64,000 nucleotides of DNA from Anoplolepis gracilipes (taxonomy: Eukaryota > Arthropoda > Insecta > Hymenoptera > Formicidae), in contig NC_132970.1 in assembly GCF_047496725.1 (NCBI RefSeq), positions 10,835,001-10,899,000 on the forward strand, given 5' to 3'. Of the stretch, positions 1-9,212 are shown piece by piece. Position 1 is the stretch's first letter. Each line of letters starts with the position of its first letter. The notes beneath the pieces are model-generated. The model had not been told where the DNA came from. It searched no databases and saw only the letters and a list, made by a program, of their open reading frames with translations. Position numbers and translations under genes: made by a program.

Positions 1-860
1 GAAAAATTTTGTTTGTATCTTTATTATATGTAAGATAAAATTTTATATTTTTTATTCATTTTTTTAAATAGAAAATTTTGTTAAAATAGAAAAGTTTTAC
101 ATATAAATTGAAAGAAAAGGAAAAATATTTTAGGAATAAGAATATGTACAATAATATTTATTCCAATTTTATGCAAGACACGTATTATAAAATGTAATGA
201 TGAATATGATGAATGAAATATACATAAAATATTTATTTCAATTATATATTTGTAATATGAGTTTTATAAAACAATTTTAAAGGTACAGATGTTAATGACC
301 TGCCGACAGAGGGGTACCTAACATACATGTTAATATATTTTATATGCATTGAAAAAACTATATTTTCATCTTAAGAGTACATTACTTATAACTACTTTTA
401 AAATAGATATCAAAAGAATCTTCTTAATATTAGTTTAAGGGAGAAATCTTCTACAGAGTAGAGTAATTTTAGATATTCTTAACATGTAAGAATGTATACT
501 AAAATGGATATTTCTTTACAATTATATTATTTAATAGTTGAGATCATTAATTTCAATAATTACAAAAAACAATTTTATAAATTGTTGACATTGGCTATTG
601 ATTAAAACTTTGAAAAGTTATTTATATATATATACATAGTTTTACTTAATTTATATATATAAGATATGTCAAAAAAGTATTATGTAAAGAAGAAAATATT
701 CTCTTTTATTAAGAATATATAAGGAGAATTTATAAAAGTATATATTTCGAGAATATAATTTTTTCGGTATATACATGATTATATTATCTTTTGCGACTTT
801 AAACGACTGAATGACGTACAACGCGTCTAGAAAACGATTATAATATCGTACGATCCTAAA
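1..860. other. AT-rich intergenic sequence, no gene seen
   Basis: Very AT-rich sequence with short TA runs (near 620-660). The only open frames are short and built of Ile, Tyr, Phe and Lys codons, as expected by chance at this composition. I see no splice-bounded coding segment. Confidence 0.6.
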
Positions 861-1345
861 CAAATATAGGTCGTTTTATTTGCGGGCGATAATAATTAAC
901 CGGCAATAGGAAGGAATTATTTTTCTTCTTTGATCTTTGACTAAAAATCGAGTCAAAATGAATATGGCCAGGAGCAACAAAGGTAGGTCCAACTGGCTAG
1001 AAAAGTACGTGGTCAAATACTGGCCATAATGCGCGTAACGAAACCACCCCGCGCCCTCGTTACCCGGTCAACACCCGCCGGACAATGGGCAGAGGCGCAG
1101 AGCACCCATTTTTTAATCATATCCAAGCGCTCGTCGAACAAAGCGATCATTTCCGTCCCGGCCATCTTGTCGGCCACCCGAATGAGCCGACAAAACCACG
1201 CCCCGCGAGAAGTCGCCAACCACGATCCACCCGCGGATCCATATCCGAATCGATACGCGCCGGCATAGATCGATCGATCGGAGCCTTCCGCCCACCAAAG
1301 CGCGCACAACCTCGCGACATTCGCCGATTGATATTGATATCGATC
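861..1345. other. GC- and CpG-rich island upstream of POLR3H
   Basis: An abrupt rise in GC and CpG inside AT-rich flanks. Several frames are open on both strands at once (about 1013-1375), which is the usual consequence of high GC and is not evidence of coding. A short + strand frame at 958-1029 (23 codons, ATG context TCAAA) runs over a possible splice donor GTAGGT near 983. The island may be a promoter or conserved regulatory element. No protein was recognised. Confidence 0.4.
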
Positions 1346-1375
1346 GCACAAAAATATGAGTATATTCTAAAGTAA

Positions 1376-2300
1376 AATATTACAAAGTTTAGAATTAAAT
1401 ATTACTAATCGCGTACAAGTATGCCAATTGGATAATTGGCATTAATTAACAGTAATTAATAAAGTTTCTTTTTTTGAAATTAATATATCAAATGTCCTGC
1501 TCTTAAAATTGTAAATTCAAAGCGACAAGTAGATGAATTAAATGAGTCAACTGATGAATAGAATTACAGTAATTAAAAAAAAATAAAATTATATTATAAA
1601 TATGTATTTATATATCATATATATATAGTTACATAAGAGTCTCTTGCAACAATCATCTGGGTTAATTAATTTTGATAAGTAATTTTTCTTTTTTTTTCAA
1701 ATCACGATTAGTTGTTACAGAAAGTGTCTCGCATCAACTTTTTTATTAGTAATACAAGAATTTATTTGATTAAATATTTAGCGGGGACCTTCTTTTAGCT
1801 CTAATGATTTAGCTATATAAATTAAAATGTTTGTCAAGTAAATATTAAAACTTTTATTTTTCATTTTATCTTTTTTAAAATAATATGTAATGAAAATTAA
1901 TAAAATTTTTACGATTATAAGTAAAACAGACAGCAAACACGATATAATTCGGACAATTTTTACTTAAATAAGTAAAAAATTAACATTTTTCTGTAATTAA
2001 AAAAATTTTGTATATATACGTATACATATATCTGATTTTTATTTTATTTAATTGAATCTATCGATATCTAATAGTTTATTATTGTATTATTTGTAGAACA
2101 ATATAATACTCTAAATTATTAAATTGTTGAAAGAAAATTTTTTTTTCATATAAAATAAGTTTTAATTTGTGAAATGTAGAATGTAAAAATAGCGTTTAAT
2201 AAAAGAAAAAGAATTACCAAAAATCAAGATATTATTGACAAAATTAGAATATTGACAATATTTACATGGTTATTTGATATTAAAAGTAAATTATTGCCAG
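1376..2300. other. AT-rich spacer, nothing recognised
   Basis: Low-complexity A/T sequence with poly-T and TA runs between the island and the POLR3H leader. No open frame of note and no clear inverted repeat. Confidence 0.5.
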
Positions 2301-2303
2301 TGT

Positions 2304-2638
2304 GGAGAAATAACAAATTATTTTTAGGTGAAAGTGAATAAGCAAAATGTGTTAATAAATTTTGTGGACATAGCACGCATCGCAACCAAAACTGTGCGCA
2401 TTATGTGTTATCCATTGAGAACATTCGTGGAAATTGGCTATGTAGTTCAATGTCCACGTTTTTATGTCCACAGAGGGCGTATCGCTTTCAGGGATCATAA
2501 AACCGGGCTGTGGCCTGTGGCGTCTCTCACGTGGATTTTCTCTGTATTAACATCTATGGAACGCACCTGTATTATTGTTTGACTTATTCTGTTACATGTG
2601 ATTTTGTTATTTCATATTTCACGTGTGTAAGATTAAAA
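2304..2638 (+). promoter_or_regulatory. probable 5' leader and promoter region of POLR3H
   Basis: Moderately GC-rich sequence just upstream of the RPC8 start, between AT-rich flanks. It holds an open frame at 2328-2582 whose translation matches nothing I know. A second frame from 2510 is in phase with the RPC8 ATG but lacks family similarity. I read this as untranslated leader and promoter; the transcription start cannot be placed from sequence alone. Confidence 0.4.
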
Positions 2639-3577
2639 ATGTTTATTCTTGCGGAATTAAAAGACACCGTCAGAATATTACCGAGCAACTTTAGATACAA
2701 ATTAAATGACGTTGTTGCTGATGAATTAAACAGAAAACTCGCTAATAAAGTATATTATAAATTATTTTTAATTATTAAGGTAAACTCACTATAATGCTGA
2801 TAAGATTATTCTAAATATATTATTATTGCAGGTTTATAAGGATGTAGGTCTTTGCATGGTGTTGCATGATATTCTGAAGATAGAAGAATCATATATTTTT
2901 CCAGGAGACGGAGCTTCCCATACAAAAGTGACGTTTCGATTTATCGTGTTTCGTCCATGGATAGAAGAGATATTAATAGGAAAAATTCGTAGTTGTAGTT
3001 CTGAAGGTGTACATGGTAACAATCTGATGTAGTTATTCAATTCAGTTATTATACAGTTTTTTAAATTGTTATTAGCATTTATATCTTATTACAGTTACAT
3101 TAGGATTCTTTGAAGATATAATTATACCACCTCATAAGTTACAACACCCATCACATTTTAATCAAACGCAACAAATGTGGATTTGGCTATATAAGACTGA
3201 AAATGGATCAGAACATCCTCTTATTATGGAAACTGGTATATATCTTGCATAAATACAAGATTCGGATTAATATATATATACTGACTTAAACATAAGTCAT
3301 GAAATTAAGATATTTAACTTTAGGAGATCCAATACGATTCAGGGTAGTGAGGGAGATTTTTGCAGAAGTACCATCTGGAGTTAATGCTCGTGATATAAGC
3401 GAAAAACCAGCAGAAACCAGTAATGTTGTTGCACCATATATTTTACATGTATGTTTATGAATTTTTAATGTTATATTTATCAATATGTAGTCTCTAATTT
3501 TAACAATATTTCAATATATTTGGTAGGGATCAATTGATGAACCTGGTTTAGGTATACTCGAATGGTGGGATACATAA
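2639..3577 (+). CDS. POLR3H: DNA-directed RNA polymerase III subunit RPC8 (five exons)
   Basis: Exons 2639-2749, 2832-3015, 3095-3235, 3324-3448 and 3527-3577 join in frame to 612 nt, or 203 residues plus stop; the family is about 204 residues. All four introns are GT..AG and 75-90 bp long. The start MFILAELKDTVRI is the normal RPC8 N-terminus; the frame stays open upstream, but family length favours this ATG (A at -3). The N-terminal Rpb7-type domain spans about 1-80, with the KLNDVVADELNRKLANK segment and the FPGDGASHTKV motif. The C-terminal RNA-binding OB domain follows, with EGVHVTLGFFEDIIIP and the terminal DEPGLGILEWW. The protein forms the stalk of Pol III with RPC9 and acts in initiation of tRNA and 5S rRNA transcription in the nucleus. 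A poly(A) signal AATAAA lies at 3617-3622. The family call and exon joins are secure; they come from reading the sequence against the known family. Confidence 0.96.
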
Positions 3578-3616
3578 GTTATTTTATATATTAATGACAT
3601 AATTCTAAATATATTA

Positions 3617-3622
3617 AATAAA
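3617..3622 (+). terminator. poly(A) signal of POLR3H
   Basis: AATAAA 40 nt after the RPC8 stop codon, in a U-rich context. Position and motif fit a polyadenylation signal. Confidence 0.6.
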
Positions 3623-4080
3623 GATATTAGGATTATGTAAAATACAATGAATTCTGGTCAATAAATTTTATTTTACAGCACATTCCATCATATTATTTTG
3701 TATCTTCAATTAATGTTGCATCTGTGAATGACATTTTATAATGTGACTTTGTGAGTTTTCCCAATATAACTTCACATGTGTAGATATATCTATACTCAGT
3801 TTTGATTGATAACAGAATTATGAAGTATAATTTGTACAATATGTACAAGGACGTTATATGTGCTAAACATGTATGATAACACGTAAAAATTATATTTGGA
3901 CACAATTATCAAAATGCTTTGAGAGATTATCTACTTCATTTACTACATAATTAACTCAATTTAATAGAATAAATCTTGAATGTTATAATTATTACTTTAT
4001 CAAGTGAGAAGTACATAGGCATTTTGATAAAAATTATCTTAAAGATGGATTTTATGTTAATGAAAGGTTATGCAGTGTGA

Positions 4081-4225
4081 TATTGTGCAATAAATATTTT
4101 GTAAATTTAAAATTTTTTATTAGCGAAATATTTTATCTAATTACATTATAATATATGCATAGTTGATAACAAGGAGGCTACAACTAATAAAAAATCTTAA
4201 ATTTAAAAATACTTATTGCACAATA
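4081..4225. mobile_element. small foldback (MITE-like) element
   Basis: The left arm 4081-4123 (TATTGTGCAATAAATATTTT...) is the inverted complement of the right arm 4184-4225 (...ATACTTATTGCACAATA), with few mismatches, around a 60-bp centre. A third, single copy of the right arm lies at about 4549-4585. Arms, size and repetition suggest a non-autonomous DNA element. No coding content. Confidence 0.5.
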
Positions 4226-4599
4226 TATACTACATTATATATTTTGAAGCATTTTAACGCATTTTGGACAAATTAAGACGTATTCTTTGGCATGTTATTG
4301 CTGTTGTCCTAATACATGACTGAAATATGCAGCACTTAATTAAATTGATAAATATGATGCACTTGTTTAATCATAAATTATGATACATTAATAGAGTCTA
4401 CTTATATAACGTTAATAAAGGGTATATAATTACATCGACGTAATAAATTATTAAAATTATTCACTTGAAATACATGCAAAACATCTTGCCTAATTATGTT
4501 ACATTAATATATGTATACTTAGTCAAAAACCACAAAGAACATACCTAGCGAAAAATCTTAAATTTAGAAAACACTAATTGCACAAGGATATATTTGTAT

Positions 4600-4608
4600 A
4601 TATATTTG

Positions 4609-4650
<42 letters not shown>
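4600..4650. repeat. (TA)n microsatellite
   Basis: Run of TA/TG dinucleotides in the POLR3H-FBXL16 spacer (about 4613-4640 is pure TA). The rest of the spacer from 3623 to 5691 is AT-rich, with no gene visible apart from the hairpins listed separately. Confidence 0.7.
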
Positions 4651-5245
4651 AAGGTAACGTATGAATCACGATGTATCGTAGGTGCAATAGTAGTGAACCT
4701 CGATTCTCCGTCTACAACACGTATCATCAAACGAATAACACGAATCATGTATTTATGAATAGATTGCTGAGGATGAAGTGGTTTGGAATGTTAATACCTT
4801 CTGTATAATCAGTATCTGCTACATACTTTCTTTCAAGCAACATGTGTAATGTGTTGCAGCTATAATCGCAAAAAATGGGACAATAATGTGCATTGTAAAT
4901 GATCGCATTCAGCGGAGGCAATAATCGAGCAACAATTAAATATAATCGATACATACTCGAATAATTATTAATTGCTTCGTGACTTTCGTGTGCACCTCGG
5001 ATGATTTAATCGGTTAGATATATGCGAACCAATTAAAATTACGTACAATATAAATTTATCACAGTCCTAACTGTTGAGTCTCTTGCCGTACGTTTACTCG
5101 AGCTTTCTCTACATTACTAAGAGGCAGAAAAAGAAGGACTCGCTGATCTCTTCTTTCTGATCTGATGCGTTATCAATCTCTTCTAATGTACAATATTGAG
5201 AGAATTCACTTCTGTACAACATCATTACAATACGTAGGTATAAGA

Positions 5246-5295
5246 GTCTCTTTTCTACTTCGTCTAACCGATGTTAGACGAAGTAGAAAAGAGAC
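5246..5295. repeat. perfect 23-bp hairpin
   Basis: Arm 5246-5268 (GTCTCTTTTCTACTTCGTCT...) is perfectly complementary to 5273-5295, separated by a 4-nt loop. It lies between the 3' ends of POLR3H and FBXL16. It could be a foldback remnant or a structured RNA element; no mature small RNA can be inferred from the sequence. Confidence 0.75.
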
Positions 5296-5691
5296 AGATT
5301 GCAATCGTACATGCCCGTAATGTGATTACATGGCCGAATGAAAAAATACGAACGAAAGTGCATGGGACGTTAGTGTATTAAAAATGTCTATGCGTTAATA
5401 TTTTGCACATTTTGAGGGCTAGTGTGTTTTTTTTCTTAGACCATTACGAGGAAAAAACATATTGTTCTTTCATATTATCTGGACGCCAGTTGCTTCTTAT
5501 CTGTCTAAACTGCTCCCTTCAATTAAATCGTCTTTGTGTCTCATTCAAAATATTGCTTTCTGCGAAATCCCGCAAGATCTACTCCTTGCAGCTTAACATC
5601 TTTCGTTTGATACATACATCTATTCGCATATTTATATTGCATATAAAGAATCTCATTTTATCGCGGATATTGTATCCTTATTAAACATCGT

Positions 5692-8600
5692 TTATTCGAT
5701 GATTAGGCAACGCGGTAGATGTTCACGTAGGTAATCAAACAATTCTCGCGATGTTCCTGGACAATTAGTTAGTTCTAACTCGTGTAAGTGTCGAAGTTGT
5801 ATCAGACTGGATAAACCACTACTTGTGAGCAATGGGCAACCTAAATAAAATGGATCAAATACGTATATAGTTAGATTTGCATAATTCAACTTTTCTTATA
5901 CAGTAACTTTTATATACAGGGTGTTTCCTTTAACTAGAACATTTAGAATATCTTTGTTTCTTTTAATGATATTCCTTTCGAATTGATCAATTTTCGTCTT
6001 TGATTTTTTTCATATCATTAAAAGAAACAGAGATATTCTAATAAGTGCTTTAGTTAGAGAAAACATCCTGTATATATTTATAATGATTTTTATATAAAAT
6101 TTGGAATGTTACAACACATGTGTGTGTATGTATATCTATAAGAAAAGTTGTATAAAATTATAATTCAGAGATAATATACGACTTTACCTGCCACGGACAA
6201 CACCTGTAGAGATCTCATAACGCATAAATGTTGAAGTCCGAAATCTCTAAGTTGCGAACACCATCTTAAAAATAAGGCGCTCAGCGAAACCATCGTGGAA
6301 ATGTAACCCACACCAATATCCGTGATGTGTACACACCTGTACAATAGTATAAAAAATAAAATATAAAGATTACACAATTGCGGTACCGAAATAAATTACG
6401 CCGCACATGTCAGAAGTACAAAATAATAGACAAGACGCGTGAATTTATTGCCATGGCAAATAGTCGGTTGGCTAAAGATAATTACGGATCTAGTAGCTTT
6501 ATGACTTTCTGTCACTTTGCGACACGTGAGTCAGCCATTATGTAATGCGTGATCTTAAATAGAATGTCTAGATAAACACTTGTTAACTAAAAGATCTTTT
6601 AAAGATGCCTTTCAAGAATTATACAATTTTTTAACAGATTATGTTTTCATTTTGATAATATTAATGTTTTCTAAAGATATGTAAAATAAGAAAGATATGT
6701 AAGGAAAAAATTAATATCTATAAAGTATGATATTTTGATAACATATTATACGATATAAGACACATTTTTTTATATTCTATGTAAATACAGATAGTGATTT
6801 TTTAGAGATGTATTATAATTATTGTTAATGAAAATTATATTCCAGTAGTATTGTCTTACCTATCTAATGTGAGTTCTTCTAAATTATTCAAATCACAGGC
6901 AATGTATTCTAAGGCTGCATCTGTAATCCTTGAGCACCAGCTCAGGTCTAAGGAACGAAGTCTTGGCAAGTTTTCCGCGATTAATTCGACACCGTCATCT
7001 GTTACTTTACTGCATCCAGAAAGTGACAGTACAGTCAGATTAGGTAAGGAATGTACTGAAACAAAGATAAATATATTAATTTAATATTTCTAAAAAATTA
7101 CATATGTGCAATAGAAAAGATTTTAAAATTATATGTAAACAAATTTTTAATGATACGTACGATTTTTTGTTAATACACACTTTATTCTTTAGAGTAAAAA
7201 TTATGAAATATGTTTGTAATTTTATGTTGAAATTTATCATTTATTTGTCACATTTTTCAAATTTTAATTATTTTATAAAAATATAATCAACGTAATTAAA
7301 TTTCACGTTTCAGAAAAAACGCAAATAATTAAGATATAAAATTTTGTTTATAACATTCTTTTATGACATACTAATAATAGTATCGGATCATTGTCTGTAA
7401 AATATGCACACGCATACCTGGCTATAATTCGAGTTTGAACCAGTGACAACTTGAAAGCTAAATAAAGCTGTGTTCCTTAATTCTAAATTTAATCTCAAGC
7501 ACCTGTCTTAATTTCGACTTATCATTATTGTACATCTCATTTACCTTTAGCCTTGACAGAAAATCTAAGTAAGAACTTAAAATTGGTAAACACAGCTCGG
7601 TTTTCAAGAATAATCCTGTAATCTATAAGTAATTTATAAGTTAATGTGAATTGGCGTCTAATTTTAACCAAAGAGTAAAGCTTTATTATCTATTTAAATC
7701 AAAATAATTTTTTTATTTATAAAGTTGAAACAATATTTCGTGATAGTTTTGTGTGCATCAGTATTGTCGCATCTAATATTATTATATATGTAATACCGCT
7801 ATGTCTCGAATATGCTGCAACAACTCAATGAAAAAAAATTAATCTAATTAAAAAATATATACATCAAAATAACGAAGATAACAATTCTCACCAATATTTA
7901 CTACGCCGTGATTTGTAAGCTCCCAACAGGATTGCAATTTTAAAATGCTGAGCGCGCTGCTTTGCTTTGCACTGAAGTAACCAAGCGCAGCATCAGTAAC
8001 GTGATAAGCTTGCAGAGAAAATTCGTAGAGGCTTGGCAATAACTGAGCCACTGCACCGACGGCTTCATCGGCCACATTGATGCAATCCGACAAAGACAAT
8101 GATACTATTCTAGGGGTGAGGCATGCCCATAATCCAGCCTCCGTTATTTCATTGCAGCCGGTTAATTCAAGCTCGTACAAAGCCTAAAAATAATCACAAA
8201 AATTGCATTCGTATCGTTTTATTTAATGTAATCCCGTTAATTACCTATCTTTATCATTTAAACGAGATTGTGCCCGTGAATATAGTAATTTATATTACAT
8301 AAAATTTTTTTTTATAATTTTTTAAAATCTATATAATTTTGACAATATAAGTATAATAAATTATTTTCATATTTATAATAGAGAATTAATAATAAATCTA
8401 GAAAAAAAAGTTTAATACTTAGAAGGGCTTTTTTAAACTTCGTTTTTATAGACATTTTATTTTTACTACTCTCATAAAAAAATTTCATTGTTATCTCTAA
8501 AACTTATTATATTTAAATATTTTTTTGTATTTTAATTACACTTATCATATGGTTATTGTAAAATTGCAGGTTGACGATAAATTTCTTAGTTTATTTAGTC

Positions 8601-9152
8601 AATAGCAAAAACCAACAGCATGATAGAAAATGTATACAAATTTACCTGCAAGTGATCCAAAAGAGCCTCAAGACCTCTGTCCGTTACCGCGCAGCATCGT
8701 AATGACAAAGAATGCACGTATCGTTGTGCCAACGGAAAGCCGCGCGTTAATTCCGGAATATCTTCGTCGGTCGCAGCTAGGAGGACCAAGGAGTCAAACC
8801 CTCTTCTCACTAAGGAAGCATATAATCGAGTACGTGAGGTCGGTTGCATAGCGCGAGCTTCGCGGCATCGTACCACTGGCACCAAACCCGTCCAAAGACG
8901 CGGTCTCGCGTACAGAATGTCTCTCCATCTCGTGCAAACCTGCATACGATATGATGATGCAAATTATTATTTATTATATTATCAAGAGGCAAACTATATG
9001 TAGAAGTTTATATAGGATTTGAATTAAAGCAAACTTGAGATTTACGAATTTTGACTCTTATTGGATACTGAAGTCTCGTATATTTTAATTTTAGAATTTA
9101 CATTTTTAAGAGATGTTTTCTGTCATATATACTTGTAGGACAATATCTGTGT

Positions 9153-9212
<60 letters not shown>

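Noticed and set aside
1013..1375. Overlapping open frames on both strands in the first CpG island
   Set aside because: All frames are open because of GC richness; none resembles a family and no consistent splice pair fits.
2328..2582. 84-codon frame upstream of RPC8
   Set aside because: It is out of phase with the gene start and has no similarity; better explained as leader sequence.
2834..3040. Minus-strand frame opposite POLR3H exon 2
   Set aside because: Antisense shadow of a real exon.
7450..7608. Imperfect inverted repeat (CTTGAAA...AAGCTGTGTT) in an FBXL16 intron
   Set aside because: Only part of the arms match, so I could not separate an old foldback element from chance.
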